This document shows positions 1-7,371 of a stretch of 11,202 nt of DNA, one piece after another (position 1 is the first letter of the stretch; every line of letters starts with the position of its first letter). Where the stretch lies: positions 1 to 11,202 of the forward strand of contig NZ_DLMO01000126.1 of the NCBI RefSeq assembly GCF_002479325.1. The letters are read 5' to 3'. The translations under genes were made by a program, and so were the position numbers. Source of the DNA: Brevundimonas sp. UBA7534. GTDB lineage: Bacteria > Pseudomonadota > Alphaproteobacteria > Caulobacterales > Caulobacteraceae. The notes beneath the pieces are model-generated. The model worked only from the letters and a program-made list of their open reading frames with translations, did no database searches and had not been told where the DNA came from.

Positions 1-1011
1 GTCGGCATGTCGCTGGACGTGTCGGTGGTGATCGACCATTGGCGCATCGTCCTGGGCGGCGTGGTCGGCTTCATGGTGGTCAAGGCGGTCGGCATCTACG
101 CCGTCGCGCGCCTGTTCAAATCCACCCATCACGAGGCGATCGAGCGCGCGGCCCTGTTCGCGCAAGGGGGCGAGTTCGCCTTCGTCCTGTATGGCGCGGC
201 GGTGGCGGCGGGCCTGTTCTCGCCGGTGGTGGCGGCCATGCTGACGGCCATCGTCATCCTGTCGATGGCGCTGACGCCGCTGACGACGCTGGCGCTTAAG
301 CGGTTCCTGCCGAAGGAGGCTGGCCTGTCGCCGGAAGAGGCCGAGGGCGTCGACGCCGCCGACGGCTTGCGCGGTCAGGTGCTGATCATCGGCTTCGGCC
401 GCTTCGCCCAGGTCGTGTCCCAGCCGCTGCTGGCGCGCGACGTGGACGTGTCCATCATCGAGAACGACGTGGAGATGATCCAGGCCGCCTCGCAGTTCGG
501 GTTCAAGGTCTATTACGGCGACGGCGCCCAGTTGCCCACGCTGCGCGCGTCCGGGGCCGAGGAGGCCGAGTTGGTGCTGGTCTGCGTCGACAAGCCCGAG
601 GCCACCGACCGCATCGTCGAACTGGTCAAGCACGAGTTTCCGACCACCAAGGTCATGGCCCGCGCCTTCGACCGGGGCCATTCGATGCGCCTGATCCAGG
701 CGGGCGTCGACTACCAGATCCGCGAGACGTTCGAGTCGGCGCTGAAGTTCGGCGAGCGGGCGCTGGTCGAACTGGGCTTGGAGGAGCACGAGGCGGCCGA
801 GACCATCGGCGACGTGCGCCGCCGCGACGACGCGCGGCTGGACCTGCAGCTGACGGGGGGGCTGACGGCGGGACGCCAGCTGATGCGCGGCAATCTGCCC
901 ACGCCGCAGCCGGCCCCCTACATCAAGCCCAAGCGCGAAGGCCGTCTGCTGAACGAGGACGAGGCGGGCCCGCTGGCGCCGGACGCCCGCAGCGAGCCCG
1001 CCGAGGCCTGA
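1..1011 (+). CDS. CPA2/KefB-type monovalent cation:proton antiporter with TrkA-N domain, 5'-truncated
   Basis: This is the C-terminal part of an inner-membrane potassium (or sodium)/proton antiporter of the CPA2 family. The frame is open from base 1, so the start and most transmembrane helices lie outside the window; the ATG at 7 is internal. The first 100 or so residues hold hydrophobic helices and the stretch GGEFAFVLYGAA, typical of the last exchanger helices. A cytosolic Rossmann-type TrkA-N/RCK domain follows at about residues 120-240 of the visible part, with the nucleotide-binding pattern GFGRFAQ and a KVYYGD segment close to KefB/KefC. A charged, proline-rich tail ends the protein. 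In KefB/KefC this domain gates transport in response to nucleotide and glutathione adducts. Whether this member is glutathione-gated cannot be told here. It is convergent with the DUF4168 gene, 4 bp away. The family call is firm; the exact substrate is not. Confidence 0.9.
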   Translation, partial: VGMSLDVSVVIDHWRIVLGGVVGFMVVKAVGIYAVARLFKSTHHEAIERAALFAQGGEFAFVLYGAAVAAGLFSPVVAAMLTAIVILSMALTPLTTLALKRFLPKEAGLSPEEAEGVDAADGLRGQVLIIGFGRFAQVVSQPLLARDVDVSIIENDVEMIQAASQFGFKVYYGDGAQLPTLRASGAEEAELVLVCVDKPEATDRIVELVKHEFPTTKVMARAFDRGHSMRLIQAGVDYQIRETFESALKFGERALVELGLEEHEAAETIGDVRRRDDARLDLQLTGGLTAGRQLMRGNLPTPQPAPYIKPKREGRLLNEDEAGPLAPDARSEPAEA

Positions 1012-1015
1012 CGCC

Positions 1016-1663
1016 TTACTGGCTGACGCCCTTTTCGGCGCGGGCGCCGATCAGCTGGGCCTTGGCCTGCAGATAGTCGTCCTGCGACACGACCTGGGCG
1101 ATGGCGTTGAAGCGCTCGACCTCCAGACCCGACCCCTGCACCGCGGCGGTCAGCTGGGCGCTCTGTTCGGGCGTGGCCTGGCCGTTCTCGACCTCGGCGG
1201 TGACCGCGCGGATCTGGGTCATGGCCGTGACGTAGCGGGTCAGCTCGTCGTCGGTGACGCTGGCGGCCGGAGTGCCCGGCGCGGGCGGCGCGGTGTTCAG
1301 CACGGCGATGCGGGCCGCCAGTTCGGGATCGGAGGAAACGGCGGTGGAGATGGCGTTGAAGCGCGTCACCTCCAGGCCGGAGTCCTGGATGGCGGAGGCC
1401 ATCTGAGCCTGCTGCTCCGGGGTCGGCTGGGCGCCGTTCAGGGTGTCGCTGACCGCGCGCACCTGGGTCATCGCGTCGTCGAATTTCTTCAGTTCCTGAT
1501 CGGTGAAGCCGCCGGGCGCGGGCGCGGGCGCGGGGGTCATGGCGTCTGCCGGGGCCGTTTGCGGCGCGGGCGGAGCGGCCGGCGCGGCGTCCTGGGCGTG
1601 GGCGGCGCCGGCGGCGACCAGCAGAGAAGCGGAAGCGAGAAGGGCGAGACGGGGGGCGCGCAT
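1016..1663 (-). CDS. Secreted protein with two tandem DUF4168 domains
   Basis: This is a 215-residue exported protein. An N-terminal signal peptide (hydrophobic core at about residues 6-20, likely cleavage after AHA, residue 23) leads into an Ala/Pro-rich linker to about residue 50. Two homologous repeats follow, at about 53-122 and 136-205, joined by a second proline-rich linker. Each repeat has the pattern TD-x-EL, an AMTQ-(V/I)-RAV segment, TPEQ, SGLEV-x-RFNAI and a terminal acidic segment, which matches my recollection of DUF4168. The domain has no known biochemical role; it is a helical domain of secreted alphaproteobacterial and cyanobacterial proteins. The ATG at 1663 is preceded by an AAGGA-type ribosome site. 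DUF4168 proteins I recall usually carry one domain, so the duplication is notable. The family is fairly sure; the function is unknown, probably periplasmic. Confidence 0.85.
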   Translation of the reverse strand: MRAPRLALLASASLLVAAGAAHAQDAAPAAPPAPQTAPADAMTPAPAPAPGGFTDQELKKFDDAMTQVRAVSDTLNGAQPTPEQQAQMASAIQDSGLEVTRFNAISTAVSSDPELAARIAVLNTAPPAPGTPAASVTDDELTRYVTAMTQIRAVTAEVENGQATPEQSAQLTAAVQGSGLEVERFNAIAQVVSQDDYLQAKAQLIGARAEKGVSQ

Positions 1664-1885
1664 GGGCGTGTCCTTTTCGGTCTAGCATCCACAGGGCGCC
1701 CGACGGGACGCCGACGACGCAGTCACGTCGTCGCTCCCCGCAGGATGTGGAGCCTTGGATGAACGAAAGGGGGCGGGGAACCCCTCTAACGTAGTTAGCC
1801 GAGGCGAAATGGCAACGTCGCCGCTCTGGAGGGTGGATCACCTATGCGTTAGATCAGGGTGATCTTTTCCCCGGGGTACCCTTGC
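1664..1885. promoter_or_regulatory. Divergent intergenic region between DUF4168 and nuclease genes, with three inverted repeats
   Basis: This stretch separates two genes read in opposite directions and should hold both promoters. Three perfect inverted repeats are visible. CGACGACG/CGTCGTCG with a 6-nt gap lies at 1712-1733, probably in the DUF4168 leader. CTAAC-gta-GTTAG lies at 1786-1798. GATCA-ggg-TGATC lies at 1852-1864, about 20 bp before the nuclease start. The last two are short and could be operators or chance in GC-rich DNA. I could not place convincing -35/-10 boxes, and no ECF-type GGAAC/CGTT pair with correct spacing was found. Confidence 0.35.
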
Positions 1886-2920
1886 ATGAAACGTCTCGCC
1901 CTCGCCGCCCTGGCGTCCGTCGCCGTGATCGTGGCCGTGGCGGCGCCCGCCGTCACCGTGACCGCCTGGGGCAATACGGGCCACCGGCTGATCGGGGTCG
2001 CGGCCATGCGCGCGCTGCCGGACGACCTGCCCGCCTTCCTGCGAACCCCTGGCGCCGTCGCCGACGTCGGCGAGCTGGCGCGCGAGCCCGATCGCTGGAA
2101 GGGCGCCGGCCAGCCGCACGACCGCGAGCGTGACACCGCCCACTTCGTCGACCTGGACGACCAGGGCCGGGTGATGAACGAACGCGGCATGACCCTGGCC
2201 GAACTGCCCCGGCTGAAGTCCGAATACGACGCGGCCCTGACCAAGGCGGGGATGGATGTGAACGACGCCGGCTGGCTGCCCTACGCCATGATCGACGCCT
2301 GGCAGAACCTGGAGCGCGACTTTGCCTACTGGCGCGTCCTGACCGCCGCCGAGGCGCGCGAGACCGACCTCGAACGCCAGGCCTGGTACCGCGCCGACCG
2401 GCTTCGCCGCGAAGCCTTGATCCTGCGCGATATCGGCGTGATGGGGCACTACGTCGGCGACGGCTCCCAGCCGCATCACACCAGCATCCACTACAACGGC
2501 TGGGGCGATCATCCGAACCCGGAAGGCTTCACCAACTCGCGCCGCACCCATGCGATCTTCGAGGGCGAGTTCACCAGCCGGGTCGCACGCCTGGACGCGG
2601 TGGAGGCGGCCATGCCCGCGCCGTCCGACGTCGCCGGCTTCGATCCGCGCGCCCGCGCCGCGGCCTATCTGGGCGCGACCTTGGGCACGGTGGTTCCCTT
2701 CTATCGGCTGGAGAAGGCCGGCGGCTTCGCCGAGGCCGATCCGCGCGGCGCGGCCTTCGTGACGGAGCGCCTGGCCGCGGGCGCCGCCGAACTGCGCGAC
2801 TGGACCACCGCCGCCTGGCGCGCCTCGGCGTCGTCCTCGATCGGCTGGCCCGCCGTCAAGGTCGCCGAGGTCGAGGCCGGAACGGCCGACCCCTGGCTGT
2901 CGATGGTCGGCGAGGACTGA
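1886..2920 (+). CDS. Secreted S1/P1 nuclease-like (zinc phospholipase C fold) enzyme
   Basis: This is a 344-residue exported enzyme of the S1/P1 nuclease and zinc phospholipase C superfamily, which hydrolyses phosphodiester bonds with a trinuclear zinc centre. I chose the ATG at 1886 over the upstream ATG at 1859 because it begins a classic signal peptide, MKRLALAAL onward, predicted to be cleaved after TVTA. Cleavage there leaves Trp as the mature N-terminus, as P1 nuclease requires (its Trp1 amino group binds zinc). Further candidate ligands are His in WGNTGH (mature position 6), Asp in EPDRW (42), His in AHFVD (59), the HYVGDGSQPHH motif, and THAIFE. The last ligand would be Glu rather than the usual Asp. 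The HYVGD motif also resembles the zinc phospholipase C signature, so nuclease versus phospholipase is open. The DUF1345 gene starts 5 bp after the stop, suggesting one operon. The fold is confident; the substrate is not. Confidence 0.82.
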   Translation: MKRLALAALASVAVIVAVAAPAVTVTAWGNTGHRLIGVAAMRALPDDLPAFLRTPGAVADVGELAREPDRWKGAGQPHDRERDTAHFVDLDDQGRVMNERGMTLAELPRLKSEYDAALTKAGMDVNDAGWLPYAMIDAWQNLERDFAYWRVLTAAEARETDLERQAWYRADRLRREALILRDIGVMGHYVGDGSQPHHTSIHYNGWGDHPNPEGFTNSRRTHAIFEGEFTSRVARLDAVEAAMPAPSDVAGFDPRARAAAYLGATLGTVVPFYRLEKAGGFAEADPRGAAFVTERLAAGAAELRDWTTAAWRASASSSIGWPAVKVAEVEAGTADPWLSMVGED

Positions 2921-2925
2921 TCCTG

Positions 2926-3585
2926 ATGACGCGGCGCGCCGGCCTGCTGCGCCTGCACTGGCCGCTGGCGGCGCTGCTGGCCGTCGCCGCCTCCAGCCCG
3001 CTGTGGCCGGTGGGGGGCGGCCTCCTGATGCGGCTGGCGCTGGGGTGGAATGCGGGCGTGGCTGTCTATCTGGCCGGGACATTGGTCCACGTCGGGCGCC
3101 ACAACACCGCCGCCCAGATCCGGGCGCGCGCGGCGTCGCTGGACCAGGCCGGACCCGCCATCCTGCCGCTGGCGCTGCTGGCCGCCGGGGCCAGCCTGGC
3201 GGTGGTGGCCGGCGAGGGCGTCCGCTCCGGCGGGCCCGCGGGCGCTGCGCTCGCCCTGCTGACGGTGGCCCTGTCGTGGACCTTCGTGCAGGTGATCTTC
3301 GCCCTTCACTACGCGCATCGGTTCTACAGCGCCGATGCGCAGGGCAAGGACCGCAAGGGCCTGCTCTTTCCCGGCGAGCGGACGCCGGACTACTGGGATT
3401 TCCTGCACTTCGCCATCATCATCGGCGTGGCCAACCAGACCGCGGACGTCCAGATCGCCGAACGCGGGCTGCGGCGTCTGTCCACCCTCCACAGCCTGAC
3501 GGCCTTCGTCTTCAACACCGTGATCCTGGCTCTCGCGGTGAACCTGGCCGTCAGCCTGCTCAGCGGACCGTCGCCGACCGCCTAG
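2926..3585 (+). CDS. DUF1345 integral membrane protein
   Basis: This is a 219-residue inner-membrane protein with about five hydrophobic segments: residues about 12-28, 33-53, 78-96, 104-126 and 195-212, plus a weaker one near 160. The segment HYAHRFYS, then LFPGERTPDYWDFLHFA, and later NQTADVQIAERGLRRLSTLHS matches the DUF1345 family as I recall it, including the conserved PDYWDF core. No biochemical function is established for the family. The ATG lies 5 bp after the nuclease stop, with GAGGA at 2912-2916 as a ribosome site inside the end of the upstream gene, so the two are likely translated from one message. The stop overlaps the stop of the opposing DUF1491 gene. Family assignment is confident; the role is unknown. 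Confidence 0.88.
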   Translation: MTRRAGLLRLHWPLAALLAVAASSPLWPVGGGLLMRLALGWNAGVAVYLAGTLVHVGRHNTAAQIRARAASLDQAGPAILPLALLAAGASLAVVAGEGVRSGGPAGAALALLTVALSWTFVQVIFALHYAHRFYSADAQGKDRKGLLFPGERTPDYWDFLHFAIIIGVANQTADVQIAERGLRRLSTLHSLTAFVFNTVILALAVNLAVSLLSGPSPTA

Positions 3586-3932
3586 GCCGGCGGCCGCGCC
3601 TGGCCTGCGTCCACCTTCTCCGTGATGAAGTGGCGGCCCTGGCGGTCCTCGATCTCGACCACCCACAGGTCGGGGTCGTAGCCGCGCTGCCTTGCGATGT
3701 AGGCGTCCAGATCGCTCTCGCTGTCGCTGACCACGGGCTGGATCCACAGCCGGTCGCCGTCGGGGCCGAAAGCCTCGGTGAACAGGCGCGCGGTGCGGGT
3801 GGAGGTGTCATAGGCCTTGACGATGACCGAGCCGGCGCGGTCGTCGCCCTTCTTCACCACGGTGGCGAAGGCGCCGCCGATCTCGGCGCGGCGGATCAGG
3901 GCGCTTACCCACAGGTCGCTGTTCAGAAGCAA
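3582..3932 (-). CDS. DUF1491 family protein, TTG start
   Basis: This is a 116-residue, apparently soluble protein. The N-terminal WVSALIRRAEIGGAF, followed by a VVKKGD segment and AGSVIVK, fits the alphaproteobacterial DUF1491 family as I recall it. The C-terminal part is rich in charged residues (YDPDLWVVEIEDR, FITEK). There is no signal peptide or membrane segment. Function is not known. The best start is TTG at 3932, because family members begin just before this WV motif and an AGGG lies about 8 nt upstream. The frame remains open further upstream without an ATG or GTG that I could see, so a slightly longer N-terminus is possible. Its stop shares the palindrome CTAG with the DUF1345 gene. 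The promoter must lie in the 55 bp before 3988, divergent from the next gene. Confidence 0.8.
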   Translation of the reverse strand: MLLNSDLWVSALIRRAEIGGAFATVVKKGDDRAGSVIVKAYDTSTRTARLFTEAFGPDGDRLWIQPVVSDSESDLDAYIARQRGYDPDLWVVEIEDRQGRHFITEKVDAGQARPPA

Positions 3933-3987
3933 TTCGCTAACCCTGCTCGGAAACGAAACCCACAGCAGGCGGCGCTAGGGTCGGGGC

Positions 3988-4848
3988 ATGAGGATAGGCC
4001 TTTCCCCGCGCGGCGCCAGCCGCCTGATCGCCGTCGTTCTGGCCGCCGCCGCGCCGGTCGCGGCCCAGGCCGCGCCGCAGGACCGCTATTACGAGCGCAG
4101 CTTCGTGCTGGCCGCCAACCAGCGCTGCGGCCTGTTCCAGCCCCAGGTCTCGGCCGCCTTGAACGCCGCCGCCTGGCAGGCGCGCGGCGCCGCCCTGCGC
4201 GCCGGGGCCAATGATCGCGAACTGGCCGACACCGCCCGCCGCGCCCGCGCGCGCGCCGCCTCGACCCCTTGCGATTCCGGCGACCTGAAGCTGGTCGGCG
4301 GCCGGGTCCAGCACGCCTTCGCCGGCTGGTCGCGAACCGCGCGCATGACCTTTCCGGGCGATCGCTCCGACTGGGTCGCCAACCGCGGCGCCTATGCCCG
4401 CCCCACCTGGCGGCTGATGCAGGAGTCCTCGGTCGGCGCCTCGCCGGTCCGGCTGGGGGTCGTGGGCGGCATGGATCAGGCCGACGTCATGACGGCGGTG
4501 GTGTCCTGGCATGGGCGGCCCCGCCCGACGGGCGCGCGCCTGGTGATGCGCGACGTCTCGGTGTCGCCTCAACCGTGGTTGGCCCGCGACCTGCCGCCCG
4601 AGGCCCAGCGCCGCGCGGTCTGGGCCTCCAGCGTCGGGGCCGCCGAGACCGGCCTGTTGCCCCAGGGACGCGAGGCGGGCCAGGCCTGGCGCTTCCCCGC
4701 CACGGCCGCCGACGCCATCGGCCGGCTGGACCCGCGCGAGGCGGTGGCGGTGGAGTTCCTCTTCCGCGACGGCAGCGTGGCCCGCTCGGTGTTCGAGGCC
4801 GGGGACTTCGCCGCCGGCCGCGCCTTCCTGGCCATGGGCCCGGTCTAG
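3988..4848 (+). CDS. Secreted protein of unknown function
   Basis: This is a 286-residue protein I do not recognise as a named family. It starts with a signal peptide: basic residues to about 12, a hydrophobic stretch 13-28, and probable cleavage after AQA, near residue 28. Two cysteines at residues 47 (NQRCGLF) and 95 (STPCDSG) flank a helical, Arg/Ala-rich segment and could form a disulfide in the periplasm. The C-terminal half (about 100-286) alternates predicted beta strands and has no catalytic motif I can name. The ATG at 3988 has only a short GGGG upstream. Codon usage and GC content match the neighbours. It is convergent with the DivJ-like kinase and shares a CTAG stop with it. Its reading frame is clearly coding; the function is unknown. 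Confidence 0.75.
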   Translation: MRIGLSPRGASRLIAVVLAAAAPVAAQAAPQDRYYERSFVLAANQRCGLFQPQVSAALNAAAWQARGAALRAGANDRELADTARRARARAASTPCDSGDLKLVGGRVQHAFAGWSRTARMTFPGDRSDWVANRGAYARPTWRLMQESSVGASPVRLGVVGGMDQADVMTAVVSWHGRPRPTGARLVMRDVSVSPQPWLARDLPPEAQRRAVWASSVGAAETGLLPQGREAGQAWRFPATAADAIGRLDPREAVAVEFLFRDGSVARSVFEAGDFAAGRAFLAMGPV

Positions 4849-6506
4849 GCGGCCGCAGGTTTGCTGGGCAGGCGCACGCTGATCGCCGTGCCTTCGCCCA
4901 GGGTGCTGTCGATCACGGTGCGGCCGCCGTGCAGTTCGGTCAGGGATCGGACCAGCGACAGGCCCAGGCCCGTCCCTTGCGCCCGCTGGTCGGCCCCGCC
5001 GGCCTGTTCGAACGGACGGCCCAGCCGCTGCAGGTCCTCGGGCGCGATGCCGACCCCGGTGTCGGCGACCGACAGCTCCACCGCGTCGTCCAGCCCCTCC
5101 AGAGTGACCGTGACCGATCCGCCGGCGGGCGTGAACTTCACCGCATTGGACATCAGGTTCAGGGCGATCTGCTTGACCGCGCGCCGGTCGGCGGTGACGG
5201 GCAGGGGCGCGTCGGGCAGGACGCCGGCCAGCTCCACCCCCTTGTCGGCCGCCTGCAGCCGCATCAGGGCGATGGCCTCCGACACCGGATCGCGGACGTC
5301 GAAATCCTCCAGCGCCAGCTGGTAGCGGGCGGCGTCGATCTTGGACAGGTCCAGCACGTCGTTGATCAGCGCCAGCAGGTGGCCGCCCGCCTGATGGATG
5401 GATTCGGCGTAGTCGGCGTACCGGTCGGGCAGGGGGCCGAACAGACCCTGGCGCATGATGTCGGAAAATCCGATCACCGCGTTCAGCGGCGTGCGCAACT
5501 CGTGGCTCATGGTCGCCAGGAAGCGGGTCTTGCCGGCGTTCTGGGCCTCGGCCTCGGCGCGCGCGGCCTCCAGCCGCAGTTCGCGGGCGTACTGGGCGGC
5601 GGCGTCGAAGGCCTGGGCGGCCAGGCGCGGCGGATCGCCGGGAAGGCGGCGCAGCACCAGGCCGACTCGCCGGTCCAGCGCCTGGCGCGGGGCGAACACC
5701 ACCTCGGCGTCCTGGCCGCCGGCGGCGCGGGCCAGGGCGGCGGCGACGGCGGCGCGGTCCGGGCCGTGGACGGCCGCGACCAGCCCCTGTTCGACCAGGT
5801 CGCGCACCGACAGGGCCGGCGGCGCGGCGCCATAGGCGGCCAGAACCCGGCCGTCCGTCGCGATCATCAGGGCCAGGCTGGGCTGGCCGTGCAGGAAGGC
5901 CTGGGTCTCGGCCGCGGCGGCCAGGGCCTGCCGCTCGCGCTCGGCGCGCGCGGCCCCGGCGATCCGCACCGCCGTGGCCAGGGCGACCAGCGACAGCAGC
6001 ACCGACAGGGCCGTCAGCGCCGCCATCGGCGGCTGGGGCGGGTTCAGGCCGTTGGAGATCAGGCCGCACACCACCGCAAGCGCCGAGGCCAGTCCGCCGA
6101 CGTGCGTCAGACGGTCGTCGCCGAAACGCGGATGGTCCAGCGCGATCCCCGCCGCCAGCGGCAGGGCGACCAGGCCGGGCGCGGCCCCGCCGACCCCGCC
6201 GGTCAGGCCGGCCGCCGCCCCGGTCGCCAGGGCCCAGAAACACAGCAGTCCCAGCCGCACGGGCGGATCGTCGCGCCACATCAGCAGCAGGCCCGCCACG
6301 CCCGGCGCGGCCATGATCAGCAGGGCGGCCGGCGTCGCGCCTTCGGCCACGGGCTGGGCCCACTGGCTAAGCATGGCCAGCAGCGCCGACCCCACGGCCC
6401 AGGCCGCGTGCCACAGCGCCAGCGCCTGCGGCCCGGTCAGCCATCCGCCGCGCGCGCGGGCGGCGCGGGCCTGAAGGTCGGTGGAAGGGCTGGCGACGTG
6501 GGTCAA
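4845..6506 (-). CDS. divJ: DivJ-like membrane sensor histidine kinase
   Basis: This is a 553-residue sensor kinase. Six hydrophobic segments span about residues 28-48, 58-76, 84-103, 107-123, 136-152 and 161-184. A weak PAS-like region lies at about 200-290 and a coiled coil at about 295-328. The HisKA domain has phospho-acceptor His335 in MSHELRTPLNAVIGFSDIM. The ATPase domain has Asn454 in the N box, DTGVG at 482-486 and GTGLGL at 511-516. The six-helix layout, the LFGPL/DRYADYAE segment and the RLGRPFEQAGGADQR segment match my recollection of Caulobacter DivJ, whose phosphorylated residue is His338, nearly the same position. DivJ phosphorylates DivK and PleD at the stalked pole and so lowers CtrA activity. 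The first start is a TTG at 6506, since an in-frame TAG lies about 30 bp upstream; no ATG is available there, and the ribosome site is weak. PleC or another family kinase is the main alternative. Confidence 0.72.
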   Translation of the reverse strand: MTHVASPSTDLQARAARARGGWLTGPQALALWHAAWAVGSALLAMLSQWAQPVAEGATPAALLIMAAPGVAGLLLMWRDDPPVRLGLLCFWALATGAAAGLTGGVGGAAPGLVALPLAAGIALDHPRFGDDRLTHVGGLASALAVVCGLISNGLNPPQPPMAALTALSVLLSLVALATAVRIAGAARAERERQALAAAAETQAFLHGQPSLALMIATDGRVLAAYGAAPPALSVRDLVEQGLVAAVHGPDRAAVAAALARAAGGQDAEVVFAPRQALDRRVGLVLRRLPGDPPRLAAQAFDAAAQYARELRLEAARAEAEAQNAGKTRFLATMSHELRTPLNAVIGFSDIMRQGLFGPLPDRYADYAESIHQAGGHLLALINDVLDLSKIDAARYQLALEDFDVRDPVSEAIALMRLQAADKGVELAGVLPDAPLPVTADRRAVKQIALNLMSNAVKFTPAGGSVTVTLEGLDDAVELSVADTGVGIAPEDLQRLGRPFEQAGGADQRAQGTGLGLSLVRSLTELHGGRTVIDSTLGEGTAISVRLPSKPAAA

Positions 6507-6666
6507 TCGGGAATCCGGCGAGCAGAGGAGGCCAGACTACGCCCCCGGATGTGGCGAGGCGAGGGCGCTCGCCCGTGGGGCGACCACCCTGGGATGCGGC
6601 CGGGGTCGAAAGCTGGGGATGGCCGGGCCGGTTGTCGTTAACGCGCGCCCGGCCTATCTGGCCCCG
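6507..6666. promoter_or_regulatory. Divergent intergenic region between divJ-like gene and sufE
   Basis: These 160 bp should hold the promoters of both flanking genes. Two hairpins are visible: GGCGAG/CTCGCC with a 4-nt loop at 6558-6573, and GGCCGGGC/GCCCGGCC with an 18-nt loop at 6621-6654, immediately before the sufE start. The loop of the second contains the single GTTAAC of the region. A GANTC site (GAATC) lies a few bases upstream of the kinase start. I saw no convincing -35/-10 pair. Confidence 0.35.
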
Positions 6667-7107
6667 ATGACCCACAGCGCCCGCACCGTGCCGACCGATT
6701 CGCTGGATCAGGTCCTGTCCGACCTGATCGAGGACTTCGACCTGCTGGGCGACTGGGAACAGCGGATCGAATACGTCATCGAACTGGGCAAGGGGCTGGC
6801 GCCCCTGCCCGAGACCGCGCGGACCGAGGCGAACAAGGTGCCGGGCTGCGCCGCCCAGGTGTGGCTGTCGACCGCGCGCGACGGCGGCCGGCTGTGGTTC
6901 GACGCCGATTCCGACAGCGCCCTGTCCAAGGGCAACATCGCTTTGCTGCTCAAACTCTATTCGGGCCGCACCCCGGACGAGATCCTGGCCTTCGACGCCC
7001 GCGCCGCCTTGGATCGCCTGGGCCTGCCCTCGGCCCTGACCCGCCAGCGCGCCAACGGCCTGAACAGCATGGTCGGCCGCATCCGGGAAGCGGCCCTGGC
7101 GGGTTAG
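6667..7107 (+). CDS. sufE: SufE family cysteine desulfurase sulfur acceptor
   Basis: This is a 146-residue cytoplasmic protein of the SufE/CsdE family. SufE accepts persulfide sulfur from the cysteine desulfurase SufS, stimulates it and passes sulfur on for iron-sulfur cluster assembly. The acceptor cysteine is Cys61 in NKVPGCAAQVWL, the family hallmark. The C-terminal LTRQRANGLNSMVGRIR (about 124-140) is the other conserved block. Length is normal for the family. I took the ATG at 6667 because the family begins close to this point; a longer form from the ATG at 6619 is open and has GGGG just before it, while 6667 has no clear ribosome site. No suf operon genes are near, so this is a stand-alone sufE. 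It runs divergently from the kinase and is followed after 64 bp by a small conserved-looking gene. Confidence 0.93.
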   Translation: MTHSARTVPTDSLDQVLSDLIEDFDLLGDWEQRIEYVIELGKGLAPLPETARTEANKVPGCAAQVWLSTARDGGRLWFDADSDSALSKGNIALLLKLYSGRTPDEILAFDARAALDRLGLPSALTRQRANGLNSMVGRIREAALAG

Positions 7108-7171
7108 GGCGATCGCGCCTGGTCCGGCGGTCTGCGAGGCTCGACGCTCGGGCACGGCCGCGGAGGGCGTC

Positions 7172-7351
7172 TTGGACCTGCTTAAGATCTTGCGCAGCTT
7201 CGAGGAGTTCCTGTTCGAGGCGATCAGCTGGCTGATCTTCTATCCGCTGACCCTTTGGCGCGTGCTGCGCGATCCGCTGGCGGCGATGGAGTATTCGGAT
7301 CGGGAGCAGGCCGACGCCGAGGAGCGCCGCTATGACGATGCGCTGAGCTGA
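7172..7351 (+). CDS. Small 59-residue protein with amphipathic/hydrophobic core, TTG start
   Basis: This short gene begins with TTG at 7172, 4 nt after a strong GGAGGG at 7162-7167, and ends with TGA at 7349-7351. The product starts MDLLKILRSFEEFLFEAISW and continues with a hydrophobic aromatic block (LIFYPLTLWRVL) and then an acidic tail rich in Asp, Glu and Arg. The middle could be a single membrane-associated helix. Codon choice is strongly GC3-biased like its neighbours, which supports coding. I recall similar SFEEFL...WLIFYPxTLWRVL small proteins of unknown function in other alphaproteobacteria, but cannot check. It follows sufE on the same strand and may be co-transcribed. Function is unknown. 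Confidence 0.72.
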   Translation: MDLLKILRSFEEFLFEAISWLIFYPLTLWRVLRDPLAAMEYSDREQADAEERRYDDALS

Positions 7352-7371
7352 CGCCGATCGCCGTCCTTTGA

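Noticed and set aside
1776..1798. Possible ECF sigma promoter around GGAAC and CGT
   Set aside because: The spacing is far shorter than the 16-17 bp needed and no CGTT follows at the right distance.
1859..1885. Upstream ATG for the nuclease gene
   Set aside because: It would place nine unrelated residues before the signal peptide and fall within the GATCA/TGATC inverted repeat.
3937..6363. Very long minus-strand open frame (808 codons)
   Set aside because: It overlaps the recognisable kinase and the secreted protein in another frame, and its Arg/Gly/Pro-rich translation is typical of a shadow frame in GC-rich DNA.
4269..6641. 790-codon plus-strand open frame
   Set aside because: It is antisense to the DivJ-like kinase, with low-complexity composition (Gly, Arg, Gln, His) and no domain.
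6481..6666. N-terminal extension of SufE
   Set aside because: The extra 62 residues are unlike SufE, overlap the kinase start and include hairpins; family length supports the ATG at 6667.
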